64,000 nucleotides of DNA from Polynucleobacter meluiroseus (GTDB lineage: Bacteria; Pseudomonadota; Gammaproteobacteria; Burkholderiales; Burkholderiaceae). This document shows positions 19,864 to 29,663 of the stretch, piece after piece. Each line of letters starts with the position of its first letter. The first letter of the stretch is position 1. The DNA lies in NCBI RefSeq assembly GCF_900205755.1, contig NZ_OANS01000003.1, positions 295,722 through 359,721 on the forward strand, given 5' to 3'. Below the pieces are notes generated by a model, which made no database searches, was not told the DNA's origin, and saw only the letters and a list, made by a program, of their open reading frames with translations. The position numbers and the translations under genes are program-made.

Positions 19864-20310
19864 TTGCGTTGCCCTTTCTGTCATAACGACGATACCCAGG
19901 TACTCGATACCCGGGTATCGGATGAGGGCGATACCATTCGTCGACGTCGACGCTGCGCTAAGTGCGACAAGCGCTTTACAACCTACGAACGCGTCGAATT
20001 AGCACTCCCATCTATTGTTAAAAAGAATGGCAGCCGCGTGGATTACAGCCACGATAAGTTGGCAAGCTCAATCAAGCTAGCGCTGCGTAAACGACCTGTG
20101 TCTGCGGATTCAGTCGATGAATCGATTGCCCGCATTGAAGAAAAGCTCTTAAGCCTAGGCGAGAAAGAAGTACCGAGTGAGCGCGTCGGCGAATTGGTGA
20201 TGCGCGAACTCAAGCGTTTAGACAAAGTTGCTTATATTCGCTTCGCCTCTGTTTACAGAAGCTTTGCTGATATTGAATCCTTTGAGAGCGCGCTCAAAGA
20301 GCTCAAATAG
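19864..20310 (+). CDS. nrdR: Transcriptional repressor NrdR
   Basis: Zinc-finger, ATP-cone regulator of ribonucleotide reductase genes. The conserved start [17 protein letters not shown] is read from a TTG codon at 19864, so the TTG start is well supported. The zinc ribbon uses CPFC and CAKC; the ATP-cone follows (about residues 47-135), with [14 protein letters not shown] sequence shown here as [16 protein letters not shown]. 148 aa. Downstream of glyA. Confidence 0.96.
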   Translation: MRCPFCHNDDTQVLDTRVSDEGDTIRRRRRCAKCDKRFTTYERVELALPSIVKKNGSRVDYSHDKLASSIKLALRKRPVSADSVDESIARIEEKLLSLGEKEVPSERVGELVMRELKRLDKVAYIRFASVYRSFADIESFESALKELK

Positions 20311-20320
20311 ATTTCAGCGC

Positions 20321-21550
20321 TTAAGTCTTTAGCTCACCTTCCCATTTGCTGACCACTGCAGTAGCCAAGGCATTCCCTAAGACGTTGGTTGCGGAGCGCG
20401 CCATATCTAAAAAGTGATCTACACCTAAGATTAATAAAATTCCCGCTTCAGGCAAATTGAATTGCGAGAGGGTGGCGGCGATAACTACCAAAGAGGCACG
20501 CGGCACGCCGGCGATACCCTTCGAGGTGATCATCAAAACGAGCAGCATGAGGAGTTGCTGCGCAATGGACATTTCAATACCGTATACCTGCGCGATAAAG
20601 AGTGCTGCAAAAGTACAGTACATCATCGAGCCATCCAAATTAAATGAATAGCCTACTGGCAACACAAAAGAGGCAATCTTATTGGAGCAGCCAAAACGTT
20701 CGAGTTGCTCCAAGGTTTTAGGATAGGCTGCCTCTGAACTCGCAGTGGAGAAGGCCAGCAAGATAGGTTGGCGTAGCAAGGACACTAAATGGAAAACTCG
20801 CTTTTTCAAGACGACCGAACTAATGAGGATGATTACCAGCCATAGCATCAAAATAGCGGCATAAAAGCTGAGCATGAACTTGCCATAGGTCATAAGTATG
20901 CCAAGTCCGTTTTGAGCGATAGCGGCGGACACTGCAGCAAATACAGCAAAGGGCGCGAACTTCATGACTGCGGTGGTGATTTTCAACATGATGTGGGACA
21001 GCATGTCGAGGTTTCTTAAAAACTCCTCAGCGCGTGAGCCCATACCGGCTGCGGCGACACCAAAAAAGACGGAAAAGACTACGATTTGCAAAATCTCATT
21101 TTTAGACATGGCATCGAGGATGCTAGTCGGAAAAATATGCCTGACAAAATCAACCAGATTAAGACTGTTTTTGTTGAGTCCAGTTGAGGCGGTTAGCTCT
21201 GGCAAGGTGAGATTGAGGCCGCTACCCGGTTGCAATAAGTTCACCATGACTAGCCCTAAAAGTAGGGATATCAATGACATGGAGATGAACCAAGAAAATG
21301 TTTTTAAGCCCACGCGACCAATCGTGGAGGCATCGCCCATGCGTGCAATGCCGACGGCCAACGTTGAAAAGACTAACGGTGCAATGATCATCTTGATGAG
21401 ACGCAAAAATACATCTGTCAAAATAGAAATGTAAGTCACATACTCTGTTGCAAATCCAGAGTCTCCACTGATGGAGTGAATGCCAATACCGGTTAGGATG
21501 CCCAGTACCATTGCGCCGACAATAAATTTTGTGAGATTGTTAGATGTCAT
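20321..21550 (-). CDS. Dicarboxylate/amino acid:cation symporter
   Basis: Member of the DAACS family (GltP/DctA type), which takes up dicarboxylates or acidic amino acids with H+ or Na+. About eight membrane segments are visible, with FLRLIKMIIAPLVFSTLAVG near the N-terminus, FSTASSEAAYPKTL (hairpin 1 serine-rich motif) and GYSFNLDGSMMYCTFAALFI in transmembrane segment 7. 409 aa. The exact substrate cannot be assigned. Convergent with nrdR, 10 bp apart. Confidence 0.9.
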   Translation of the reverse strand: MTSNNLTKFIVGAMVLGILTGIGIHSISGDSGFATEYVTYISILTDVFLRLIKMIIAPLVFSTLAVGIARMGDASTIGRVGLKTFSWFISMSLISLLLGLVMVNLLQPGSGLNLTLPELTASTGLNKNSLNLVDFVRHIFPTSILDAMSKNEILQIVVFSVFFGVAAAGMGSRAEEFLRNLDMLSHIMLKITTAVMKFAPFAVFAAVSAAIAQNGLGILMTYGKFMLSFYAAILMLWLVIILISSVVLKKRVFHLVSLLRQPILLAFSTASSEAAYPKTLEQLERFGCSNKIASFVLPVGYSFNLDGSMMYCTFAALFIAQVYGIEMSIAQQLLMLLVLMITSKGIAGVPRASLVVIAATLSQFNLPEAGILLILGVDHFLDMARSATNVLGNALATAVVSKWEGELKT

Positions 21551-21637
21551 AGAGTGTGCTTTTATCTTCAGTAAATCATACCTGCAAATAAAGACAGAAG
21601 CGGTTTTTGGAGCAGACTAATTCAAGGACAATTCAAT

Positions 21638-21670
21638 AAAAAAAACCTGCACACTTCGCTAGTGAGCAGG
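21638..21670 (-). terminator. Rho-independent terminator after adk
   Basis: Read on the minus strand it is CCTGCTCACT, loop AGCGA, AGTGTGCAGG (10-bp stem with one mismatch), followed by eight T. It stands 23 bp beyond the adk stop. Confidence 0.9.
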
Positions 21671-21692
21671 CTTTAATTCAGCGAGTGGTAAC

Positions 21693-22421
<729 letters not shown>

Positions 22422-22427
22422 CTAGGA

Positions 22428-22445
22428 TTATCCCCGAGAAGGGAT
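22428..22445. repeat. Short stem-loop repeat, copy 2
   Basis: TTATCCCCGAGAAGGGAT differs by one base from the copy at 7242-7259. It lies between kdsB and adk, 16 bp after the kdsB stop, and folds with ATCCC pairing GGGAT. Confidence 0.5.
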
Positions 22446-22460
22446 GTGAAGCCCGATTAC

Positions 22461-23219
22461 TTAATCATTGGCTAAAATTTGCCGCACCCTTTCCAAGTCC
22501 TCAGGGGTATCAACCCCAGCCGGCGGGGCGTTAGAGGTGGTGTGCACTGCAATACGATAGCCATTCCAAAGCGCCCTCAGTTGTTCGAGCGCCTCTGCCT
22601 TTTCGGGGGGAGCCACTTCAAGCCCGGCATAAGTCCGCAGAAAATCCGTACGGTAGGCGTAAATACCCAAATGACGCAGGTAAGTGACGGCGGCTCCAGC
22701 GCCTAGGTCACGTGCAAACGGGATGGCCGCTCTAGAAAAATAAAGGGCCTCCCCTAAATGATTTAAAACCACCTTGACTACATTTGGGTTGTTAATTTCT
22801 AGTATTTCAGTAATGGGCACTGCTACCGTAGAAATGGCGCAAGTGGGGCTGTCGGCTAAGGTTTGGGCAACCTGATTAATAAGTTCGGGTGGGATTAAAG
22901 GCTCGTCCCCTTGGACATTCACTATCAGGGTGTTGGCAGGCAATTGCAATTGCTCGGCAACCTCGGCAATGCGATCGGTACCAGTAGGGTGATCTGCGCG
23001 GGTAAGGGCGCAGTCAATATGATGCGCAACACATGCCGCCTGAATTTCTTCAGAATCAGTGGCAACGAGCACCTGCTTGGCTGAGGAGAGTTTCGCGCGC
23101 TCTGCAACATGAACAATCATTGGCTTACCGCCAATATCTGCTAGTGGCTTTCTTGGGAGGCGCGTAGATCCTAGCCTAGCAGGAATTACAACTAAAAAAT
23201 CGGGCAACTGATGACTCAC
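22461..23219 (-). CDS. kdsB: 3-deoxy-manno-octulosonate cytidylyltransferase
   Basis: Makes CMP-Kdo for the LPS inner core. It has [20 protein letters not shown], the nucleotidyltransferase signature, then [31 protein letters not shown] and [12 protein letters not shown]. About 252 aa, normal. It follows the Trm112-family gene directly (5 bp gap) in the lpxK-kdsB run. Confidence 0.96.
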   Translation of the reverse strand: MSHQLPDFLVVIPARLGSTRLPRKPLADIGGKPMIVHVAERAKLSSAKQVLVATDSEEIQAACVAHHIDCALTRADHPTGTDRIAEVAEQLQLPANTLIVNVQGDEPLIPPELINQVAQTLADSPTCAISTVAVPITEILEINNPNVVKVVLNHLGEALYFSRAAIPFARDLGAGAAVTYLRHLGIYAYRTDFLRTYAGLEVAPPEKAEALEQLRALWNGYRIAVHTTSNAPPAGVDTPEDLERVRQILAND

Positions 23220-23224
23220 AGAGC

Positions 23225-23404
23225 TTAACGAATTTCTTCGGCAGTCAGAGTGCGGGCTTCATCAATCAACATCACTGGTATGTCATTTTGAATGGGATAA
23301 GCCAAACGATCCAAATTACAAATCAGCTCTTGTTTATCTTCAGCCAATTGCAATGATCCTTTGCACAAGGGGCAGACTAATATTTCGAGTAAACGCTTGT
23401 CCAT
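23225..23404 (-). CDS. Trm112 family protein (YcaR-like), 59 aa
   Basis: A small gene between lpxK and kdsB. The protein starts [20 protein letters not shown], continues with [20 protein letters not shown] and [10 protein letters not shown], and ends TAEEIR. One CPLC pair plus a later Cys and the pattern AYPI..IPVML are typical of the Trm112/UPF0434 family (E. coli YcaR lies in the same place). The role in bacteria is not settled. It is 34 bp after lpxK and 5 bp before kdsB, so it is part of the operon. Confidence 0.93.
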   Translation of the reverse strand: MDKRLLEILVCPLCKGSLQLAEDKQELICNLDRLAYPIQNDIPVMLIDEARTLTAEEIR

Positions 23405-23438
23405 GTTGTTCCGTGATGAGGGGCTATTAAAAATAAAT

Positions 23439-24506
23439 TTATTGAGATGGTTGATGTGGATCTGGTCTTGCCAAAATCGCTTGCATCCATTGGCTTAATG
23501 TATCAGGTATTGCTAGAGTCATGGGGACAACCCAAATGCGTTCGTCTTGAATGTGAGCGCATTTGACGGCGTCTTTTTCAGTAATCAAAATACATTCGGC
23601 GTTGATAGAGTCAAAAAAGCTGGCGTGAAAAGTGCTGTGATCAGGTAGCGCAATACCGCTGGCGCAAATCCCCTGAGTCTGCAAATCATCAAAAAACCGC
23701 TGCGGGTTACCAATTGCGGCAACTGCAGTCATCTTAGCGGGCAGGTATTGCGTGGCAATGTCTGCTAGGGATAGGGTGGTGTGCGGATGATGAAGTTGAA
23801 AGGCAGCCCCCAACTGACTAGTTAAGTTAAAGGCACGTTGGCCTAAAAAATATCCGTCGGGATAGACTTCAGCTTTCTGCGACCCCATGATTAAGGTCGC
23901 ATCGCGCTCCCGAGTGGCAGGCTCGCGCAAGGGGCCGGCAGGAAGTAAAAAAGAATTGCCCTCGCCGCGCGCATCGCGCACGACAAACTCGATATCCCGC
24001 CCACCCTCCCGCGCCGGCCAGCGACTCAGTCCAGCATGCTGCAAACCATCATCACTTACTATGACATTGACTTCGGGATTCTGTTTCAACAGGGCAGCAA
24101 TACTTTGGCTGCGTTGCGGAAATACCCAGATAGGAAAGTTGTCGTGAGTGAGCTTAGCAATTAAGACGGGTTCGTCGCCTACAAGAGCGGGATCAGAATC
24201 ACTGCGCACTTGCAGAGGGATGATTTGGGTCTTGGCGCCGTAACCGCGACTGATGATTCCGGGCTTCCAGCCTAATTGGGCTAACTGCTGTGCAACGGCG
24301 ATCACGATCGGCGTTTTCCCAGTACCACCCACACGAATATTACCCACGATGATGACGGGCACGGAGACGGGTTTTCCAACCCAAAGGCCCAAGTCTTGGA
24401 ACAGTTTACGTATCTGCAGTACCGCGCTATAAATAAGGGATAGAGGCCAAAGAATGAAACTGATCGGGCCACGTTTTTCCCAGAATGCCGGTGCTTTACG
24501 AAACAT
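23439..24506 (-). CDS. lpxK: Tetraacyldisaccharide 4'-kinase
   Basis: Phosphorylates the lipid A precursor at the 4' position at the inner membrane. The N-terminus has a membrane-associated helix ([14 protein letters not shown]), then the P-loop [29 protein letters not shown], and [13 protein letters not shown] as the catalytic Asp-Asp region. 355 aa. It lies 11 bp after the exbD copy; msbA, often present here in other Proteobacteria, is absent. Confidence 0.95.
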   Translation of the reverse strand: MFRKAPAFWEKRGPISFILWPLSLIYSAVLQIRKLFQDLGLWVGKPVSVPVIIVGNIRVGGTGKTPIVIAVAQQLAQLGWKPGIISRGYGAKTQIIPLQVRSDSDPALVGDEPVLIAKLTHDNFPIWVFPQRSQSIAALLKQNPEVNVIVSDDGLQHAGLSRWPAREGGRDIEFVVRDARGEGNSFLLPAGPLREPATRERDATLIMGSQKAEVYPDGYFLGQRAFNLTSQLGAAFQLHHPHTTLSLADIATQYLPAKMTAVAAIGNPQRFFDDLQTQGICASGIALPDHSTFHASFFDSINAECILITEKDAVKCAHIQDERIWVVPMTLAIPDTLSQWMQAILARPDPHQPSQ

Positions 24507-24517
24507 GAATATCTGAA

Positions 24518-24976
24518 CTATTTTTTGGTTTGACTACTAAACACAATATTCGATAAATTCGCATCACGTGCAGCCTCTAGTGCGCCCATGACCGCCTGAT
24601 GAGGGGCGCGGGCATCCGCATCGATGTTGATTTGCATAGAGGCATTATTACTCCGATTGCTTGATGTGAGCTCAAGCAGTGCCGGAGTTAATTGGATGCG
24701 GTCTGTGATCTTGCCATTCAGCGCGTAACGTCCATCGCGACTCACTGCAATATGAATTTGCTTTTGCTCGGTTTGAATGTCAGAACCATTGGCATTCGGT
24801 AGGGTGATGGCTAATTCTTGATAGCGTGTGAAGGTGGTGGAGATCATCAAGAAAATCAAGACCACCAAGAGGACATCAATAAAGGGGATGAGATTGATTT
24901 CTGGTTCAACTGGGGCGGGCATGGCGCCCAAGGAGAATCTTCTTCTGGAGTGAAGATTGTGCTCAATCCAATTCAT
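24518..24976 (-). CDS. exbD: Biopolymer transporter ExbD
   Basis: Single-helix partner of ExbB in a proton-driven motor. It shows PEINLIPFIDVLLVVLIFLM with the channel Asp, and a periplasmic domain with IHIAVSRDGRYALNGK. 152 aa. It overlaps exbB by 4 bp (ATGA). Placed next to lpxK as in many betaproteobacteria. Its partner could be TonB-like or a LPS/lipid process; the window does not say which. Confidence 0.9.
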   Translation of the reverse strand: MNWIEHNLHSRRRFSLGAMPAPVEPEINLIPFIDVLLVVLIFLMISTTFTRYQELAITLPNANGSDIQTEQKQIHIAVSRDGRYALNGKITDRIQLTPALLELTSSNRSNNASMQINIDADARAPHQAVMGALEAARDANLSNIVFSSQTKK

Positions 24977-25614
24977 GTTGGGTTGGCCGATTGTGGGTAG
25001 AGCTTTTTAAATAACTGGCGCGTGAATTCCTCGCACTCATGGCGGCGTTGGTTCGCCATGGCTCGCAATCCTCGCCAAGCCACCAATGCAGGAATAGCAA
25101 TCATGAGGCCAAATGCCGTGTTGTATAAAGCTACCGAAATTCCATGGGCTAATTGCTGTGGGCTGCCTACAGCGCCATTGATGGCTCCTTGACTACCGAA
25201 GATCTCAATCATGCCCACTACCGTGCCGAATAAGCCTAGCAAGGGGGCAACCGTGGCAATTGTGGCCAAGGCAGCCAAATAGCGATCCAGTTTGATCCAG
25301 GTCGTCAAAGCGGTCGCCTGAAGCTCTTCTAGGGCATCGGCGGCATTGCTACCATTTGCCTTTTCATGAAGGGCGCAGGCAAAAAGCGGCCCAACAGGAA
25401 ATAGCTGACCAATAGCCGTAATTTCTTCGTTGGAAACCATTTTTTGCTGCGAAAGGAGGTTGGCGATTCCAAAGGTGGTTTCAAGGCTATTTTTGGGAAA
25501 AATATGAATTTGCCGTAAAAACCAAAGACGCTCTAAAACGATTGCTAAGCCGATAATAGAGATGAGCAACAAGGGCCAAATGGGCCAACCGGCAGATAGT
25601 AAGATGGTGTACAT
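24973..25614 (-). CDS. exbB: MotA/TolQ/ExbB proton channel family protein
   Basis: Three-helix membrane protein, 213 aa. The N-terminal helix WPIWPLLLISIIGLAIVLER, LAALATIATVAPLLGLFGTV and ISVALYNTAFGLMIAIPALV mark the ExbB/TolQ family. Paired with exbD by a 4-bp overlap; a second member of this family (tolQ) is at 17871-18527, so the window holds two motors. Confidence 0.92.
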   Translation of the reverse strand: MYTILLSAGWPIWPLLLISIIGLAIVLERLWFLRQIHIFPKNSLETTFGIANLLSQQKMVSNEEITAIGQLFPVGPLFACALHEKANGSNAADALEELQATALTTWIKLDRYLAALATIATVAPLLGLFGTVVGMIEIFGSQGAINGAVGSPQQLAHGISVALYNTAFGLMIAIPALVAWRGLRAMANQRRHECEEFTRQLFKKLYPQSANPT

Positions 25615-25642
25615 AAGGTCAACACTTTAGCTGAATTGAAAA

Positions 25643-25883
25643 CCCGCTTTACGAAAGTCTACCTGTGGATAAGTCTGTGCAGAACTTTTAGAAAGCGGGC
25701 TTGTAAGTGATTGATTTACCGTAAAAGTGCTTTTTTTAAGGGTAATTTAGATTTCCAAGCGGAATTATTTAATTAGCATTATCAAGGACTTATAATTGGA
25801 GTGTTGGATTTATCGGACGTTTAGGGTCAGTAATTACTTACATCGAACCGTTTCCACAAAGGCAAAGGCTTGCCTGTGGATAG
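25643..25883. promoter_or_regulatory. DnaA-box-like sites in the exbB-xseA divergent gap
   Basis: The 313-bp gap (25615-25927) holds no gene. TGTGGATAA at 25664-25672 is a perfect DnaA box (complement TTATCCACA), with a degenerate copy TGTGCAGAA 12 bp downstream at 25676-25684. Both lie inside a loop closed by an 8-bp inverted repeat, CCCGCTTT at 25643-25650 and AAAGCGGG at 25692-25699. Another near-match, TGTGGATAG, is at 25875-25883. A replication origin is not claimed, since dnaA is not in the window. Confidence 0.45.
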
Positions 25884-25927
25884 TTATCTCCCGCAAACCC
25901 TGATGCCCCTGTAAAAAAAGAGAAAAA

Positions 25928-27157
25928 ATGTCGGAAATATCAAGGGAAGTACTGAGTGTTGGCGATCTAAACCGCGCCATTGCAGCCTCTTTGGAGGCGC
26001 GCTTCGATAGCATCTGGGTTAGCGGGGAGATATCGAACTTCAAGGCTTATGACAGCGGGCACTGGTACTTTTCTTTAAAGGATGAGGAAGGTCAGATTCG
26101 CTGCGTGATGTTCCGTGGTCGCAATGGGCAGGTAGGTTTTATGCCCCAATCGGGTGATTTAGTGGAGGTGAGTGCTAGTTTGGGTCTTTATGTCCCCAGA
26201 GGCGATATTCAGCTCACCATTCAAACGCTCAGGCGTGCCGGTATGGGAGGGCTCTATGAGGCTTTTCTCAAGCTGAAAGCTAAGCTTGCTAAAGAAGGTC
26301 TTTTTGATGTGGAGCGTAAACGGGACATCCCAACTCATCCTAGAGCGATTGGCATTGTTACCTCACCACAGGCTGCTGCCTTAAAAGACGTTCTGAGTAC
26401 GCTAGCGAGGAGGGCGCCGCACATTCCGATTGTGATCTATCCCACTCTTGTTCAAGGTCCTGATGCGCCGGCCGGAATTATTGCTGCGCTCAATGCTGCG
26501 CAACAAGAAAAAGCAGTTGATGTCATCTTGCTAGTTCGAGGGGGAGGTAGCATTGAAGATCTGTGGGCATTTAATGATGAGCAATTAGCCTATGCCATTG
26601 CTGCATGCGCCATTCCGGTGGTCAGTGGCGTTGGACATGAAACCGATATCACCATTGCGGATTTTGTGGCTGATCTGCGTGCACCAACTCCAACAGGTGC
26701 GGCGGAACTCGCGGCACCACGTAAAGATCAGATGCTGCAAGAGTTAGCGGCTATTCAGCAGGCCCTATTGCAAAGAGTGAACCAACGTGTAGAGCGTGAA
26801 GCGCAAACTTTAGATCAGTTAGCATTGCGTTTAAGTCATGCACTGCCTAACCCTGAGCGGATGCGCGAGCAAATCTCAGCTTGGCAACAGCGTTTAATAC
26901 AGGCTTGGTCTGTAAGGGTAGACAGTTGGCAACGCAATCAAAAGCACTATCAGTCGCAACTGGAGATGCTTAACCCGCAGCGCACACTAGAGCGCGGTTA
27001 TGCAGTCATCTTAGGTAAAGCAGGGCACTCGATGCAGGCCGTGCGGGATCCCAAGCAACTCAATACCAAAGAGGCATTTGAGGTGCGTTTGGCTAAAGGA
27101 CAGATTGAGGTTGAATTCTCGAAAATTAAACAGAACCCTGAAACCCAGTCAATTTAA
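25928..27157 (+). CDS. xseA: Exodeoxyribonuclease VII large subunit
   Basis: Catalytic subunit of exonuclease VII, which degrades single-stranded DNA. N-terminal OB-fold (about residues 5-100, with ISNFKAYDSGHWYFSLKDEE and VRCVMFRG-like sequence seen as IRCVMFRGRNG). The nuclease domain has IGIVTSPQAAALKDVLSTL, LLVRGGGSIEDLWAFNDEQL and SGVGHETDITIADFVADLRA, then a helical C-terminal region. 409 aa. The small subunit xseB is not adjacent. Confidence 0.95.
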   Translation: MSEISREVLSVGDLNRAIAASLEARFDSIWVSGEISNFKAYDSGHWYFSLKDEEGQIRCVMFRGRNGQVGFMPQSGDLVEVSASLGLYVPRGDIQLTIQTLRRAGMGGLYEAFLKLKAKLAKEGLFDVERKRDIPTHPRAIGIVTSPQAAALKDVLSTLARRAPHIPIVIYPTLVQGPDAPAGIIAALNAAQQEKAVDVILLVRGGGSIEDLWAFNDEQLAYAIAACAIPVVSGVGHETDITIADFVADLRAPTPTGAAELAAPRKDQMLQELAAIQQALLQRVNQRVEREAQTLDQLALRLSHALPNPERMREQISAWQQRLIQAWSVRVDSWQRNQKHYQSQLEMLNPQRTLERGYAVILGKAGHSMQAVRDPKQLNTKEAFEVRLAKGQIEVEFSKIKQNPETQSI

Positions 27158-27346
27158 TTAATGGACCCTTTTAAAGAAGGCGCCAGCAGAAATCTTGTCA
27201 CACTCTTGATGAGTCAGAGCCGCTTTTATGTAACAAGTTTGCCTATCAAACTGAAGGTAAATAGTCAGTCGATACTTGTTCACGCAAATATTAAAAACGT
27301 ATAAATCCCGTACTTTGTCTGCCGAAGAAAATACTCGTTTGAAACC

Positions 27347-27727
27347 TTAGTGCAGTTTTGGGCAATACATCACCTCAAAACTTTCGGCTATCGACGAGAG
27401 ATGTTTATCGAGTGTCCAAAGCTCTGCACCAGGAGTGATTAGTGTGGATGCCAACAAAATCATATCTACAATTCCACATCCTTGACCATACAGCTTCTCT
27501 CGCTCGATGAAGTCCATAACCTCGGGCAAGCTTGGTAGCTGCGGTTGCTGCAGCGCTGCTAAGTCGGATAAGGTGCTCTGACGTGCCGGCGGGGTGCCGC
27601 ATCCAATCTCCGCCATCACCATGGGATGAACAAGAACGCTGTCGTAGTCCAGTAGATCAATCAGCCCCTGATTACTGTTGCGGAAATGGCTAACCCATAC
27701 TGAAGTATCTACTAGAACGCCACTCAT
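27347..27727 (-). CDS. vapC: VapC-type PIN domain toxin, module 1
   Basis: PIN-domain ribonuclease, 126 aa. The first acidic residue is in VLVDTSVWVSHFR, a conserved Glu in VMAEIGCGTPP, and later Asp residues in GIVDMILLAST and LWTLDKHLSSIAE. Family members cut specific RNAs such as tRNA. It overlaps the antitoxin stop by one base, the usual antitoxin-first order. It lies downstream of xseA in the opposite direction. Confidence 0.92.
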   Translation of the reverse strand: MSGVLVDTSVWVSHFRNSNQGLIDLLDYDSVLVHPMVMAEIGCGTPPARQSTLSDLAALQQPQLPSLPEVMDFIEREKLYGQGCGIVDMILLASTLITPGAELWTLDKHLSSIAESFEVMYCPKLH

Positions 27728-27924
27728 TAAGCAGCACCACGCCGCCGCGGAATACCAACCATTTTAGGTGTGGATCCACCCAAGGCAGTTAAGCGCTGAG
27801 ATGCGCGAATCCGGATGAAGGTCTTCACCGCCTCCCTGAACAGATCAGCCTTGTCCATAGAGGGGTCGGCTACCTCTAAAGCTTTTTCATACAAGGCATC
27901 TTCAATTGTTACGGTGGTTCGCAT
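27727..27924 (-). CDS. vapB: VapB-type antitoxin, module 1
   Basis: Small (65 aa) antitoxin with an N-terminal ribbon-helix-helix start MRTTVTIEDALYEKALEVA, then a C-terminal toxin-binding tail rich in Arg (PRRRGAA). I use the ATG at 27924; an upstream frame adds 11 unconserved residues. RHH antitoxins bind their own promoter; candidate sites lie just upstream. Co-translated with vapC. Confidence 0.88.
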   Translation of the reverse strand: MRTTVTIEDALYEKALEVADPSMDKADLFREAVKTFIRIRASQRLTALGGSTPKMVGIPRRRGAA

Positions 27925-27939
27925 AGTGGACACCATTGG

Positions 27940-27970
27940 CATCAAATAAAACATCATTTTACATCAAATA
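27940..27970 (-). promoter_or_regulatory. Direct repeats at the vapBC promoter
   Basis: Two perfect 9-bp copies of CATCAAATA (plus-strand reading) start at 27940 and 27962, 22 bp apart (about two helical turns), immediately upstream of vapB. Such same-face spacing suits cooperative binding by an RHH antitoxin. Related CATCAT words occur between and beside them. Confidence 0.5.
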
Positions 27971-28015
27971 TATCATCATAGGCAATAGGTTTATTAGGGG
28001 CTACAGAGCACTTTT

Positions 28016-29056
28016 TTACAAAATGTTTGGCTCAATAGTCAAGTGAACGCCAAAGGTGTCATGTACTTTGTCCTGAATAGTTTTAGCTATATTCATGATG
28101 TCTTGTGCAGTCCCATTGCCGTAATGAACGATCACCAAGGCTTGGTGTTTGTAGACCCCCACTGGTCCAAGGGTCAGCCCCTTAAACCCGCAATGATCAA
28201 TGAGCCAGCCAGCGCCTAGCTTACGTTTTCCAGGGGTAGCCGGATAAGAAATGATTTCTGGAAACTGTTTAATCAGCGATTCATAGTGAGCTATGTCAAT
28301 CAAGGGATTTTGGAAAAAACTCCCTGCGTTGCCAATCACTTTGGGGTCAGGTAACTTTTGGTTGCGAATCTGACAGACGGCTGCAAAAATAGCTTTTGGT
28401 GTGGGCGCGGCAGTCGCGTCAGAAAATTGCTTGGTTAAGTCAGCATAGGAAATGCGAGCAGACCATGCTTTAGGTATTTGAAGAATTACCCGAGTCACAA
28501 TAAATCGATTGGGATACTGCTTAAAGAGACTATCGCGATAGGCGAACTGACATTCATCTCGAGTGAGGGTGACAAAAGCATGGGCTTCGGAATCAAAGGC
28601 TTCAATGCTGTCAATATATTCACCAATTTCCACACCATAGGCTCCAATATTTTGGATGGGCGCGGCACCGACAGTGCCCGGGATTAAGGCAAGATTTTCG
28701 AGCCCAGGCAGCCCTTGATCTAGCGTCCAGGTTACAAAGGTGTGCCAATTTTCACCAGCGCCTACCGAAACGAATGTACTCTTTTCATCTACATTCTCAA
28801 TGGCTTGACCAGTGATATTCATTAAGAGCGTGGCACCTAGAAGGTGGGTAGGCAAGATGACATTGCTACCTCCGCCTAAGACCCGCCAAGAGATTGCTTG
28901 CTCCTTAAGCGCCTGTAGTAAAGGCGGAATCTGCTCTGCTGTAGTGATCTCATAGGCAAACTCCGCACGAGAATCAAGCCCAAAGGTATTCCGATCCTTG
29001 AGGGCTTTGTTTGGGGTCAATTTTGCTGGTGGCGACCCATTTTTTTTGGAGTTCAT
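28016..29056 (-). CDS. murB: UDP-N-acetylenolpyruvoylglucosamine reductase
   Basis: FAD enzyme that makes UDP-MurNAc for peptidoglycan. It has NTFGLDSRAEFAYEI, WRVLGGGSNVILP (FAD binding), LALIPGTVGAAPIQNIGAYG and a C-terminal GNAGSFFQNP with the catalytic Ser, then HCGFKGLTLGPVGVYKHQAL. 346 aa with about 20 extra N-terminal residues. It follows the vapB promoter region and is divergent from yajQ by 40 bp. Confidence 0.96.
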   Translation of the reverse strand: MNSKKNGSPPAKLTPNKALKDRNTFGLDSRAEFAYEITTAEQIPPLLQALKEQAISWRVLGGGSNVILPTHLLGATLLMNITGQAIENVDEKSTFVSVGAGENWHTFVTWTLDQGLPGLENLALIPGTVGAAPIQNIGAYGVEIGEYIDSIEAFDSEAHAFVTLTRDECQFAYRDSLFKQYPNRFIVTRVILQIPKAWSARISYADLTKQFSDATAAPTPKAIFAAVCQIRNQKLPDPKVIGNAGSFFQNPLIDIAHYESLIKQFPEIISYPATPGKRKLGAGWLIDHCGFKGLTLGPVGVYKHQALVIVHYGNGTAQDIMNIAKTIQDKVHDTFGVHLTIEPNIL

Positions 29057-29096
29057 GACACAATCTTATATGACGGAAACTATTTAAGGAGTTTTG

Positions 29097-29582
29097 ATGC
29101 CCTCATTTGACGTGGTTTGCGAACCAGACATGATTGAATTAAAGAATGCGATTGAGCAGTCCAATAAAGAAATTACCAATCGCTTTGATTTCAAGGGATC
29201 CGATAGTCGCGTTGAGCAAAAAGACGAAACCCTGATCCTATTTGGCGACGATGACTTTAAATTAGGTCAAGTACGTGACGTGCTGTTTAGCAAAATGGCT
29301 AAACGAAACGTGGACATCCGCTATCTTAAAGACGACAAAAAAGAAACCATCGGTAGTGATAAGCGTAAGCAAACGATGAAGATTCAAAAAGGCATCACTA
29401 CAGAGCTAGCCAAGAAAGTCGTGCGCATTATTAAAGACAGTAAGGTTAAGGTGCAGGCGAGTATTCAGGGGGATGCAGTAAGGGTTACGGGTGCAAAACG
29501 TGATGACTTACAAGAAACCATGGCACTGCTCAAAAAGGAAGTATCTGAAGCGCCTTTGGGTTTTAATAACTTTCGAGATTAG
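29097..29582 (+). CDS. YajQ family cyclic di-GMP-binding protein
   Basis: 161-aa nucleotide-binding protein whose start [20 protein letters not shown] is the YajQ signature; [14 protein letters not shown] and [20 protein letters not shown] continue it. Some family members bind cyclic di-GMP and act with a LysR-type regulator; that role is known for relatives, not shown here. I use the ATG at 29097 (AAGGAG upstream); a TTG one codon earlier is possible. Confidence 0.92.
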   Translation: MPSFDVVCEPDMIELKNAIEQSNKEITNRFDFKGSDSRVEQKDETLILFGDDDFKLGQVRDVLFSKMAKRNVDIRYLKDDKKETIGSDKRKQTMKIQKGITTELAKKVVRIIKDSKVKVQASIQGDAVRVTGAKRDDLQETMALLKKEVSEAPLGFNNFRD

Positions 29583-29638
29583 ATGTACAGCTAGATTGAC
29601 TAAAAATATTAGATAAATACTGTTTCATAAACATGGTC

Positions 29639-29661
29639 TTGTATATTATAGTAATATACAA
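29639..29661 (+). promoter_or_regulatory. Perfect palindrome at the brnT start (likely operator)
   Basis: TTGTATATTA and TAATATACAA are perfect 10-bp arms around TAG. The right arm ends two bases before the brnT ATG, so it covers the normal ribosome-binding position. This suits an autoregulatory site for the CopG-type antitoxin. Confidence 0.6.
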
Positions 29662-29663
29662 AA

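Noticed and set aside
27161..27304. A 47-codon ATG frame three bases after xseA
   Set aside because: No ribosome-binding site, no recognisable family, ordinary length for chance; left out of the gene list.
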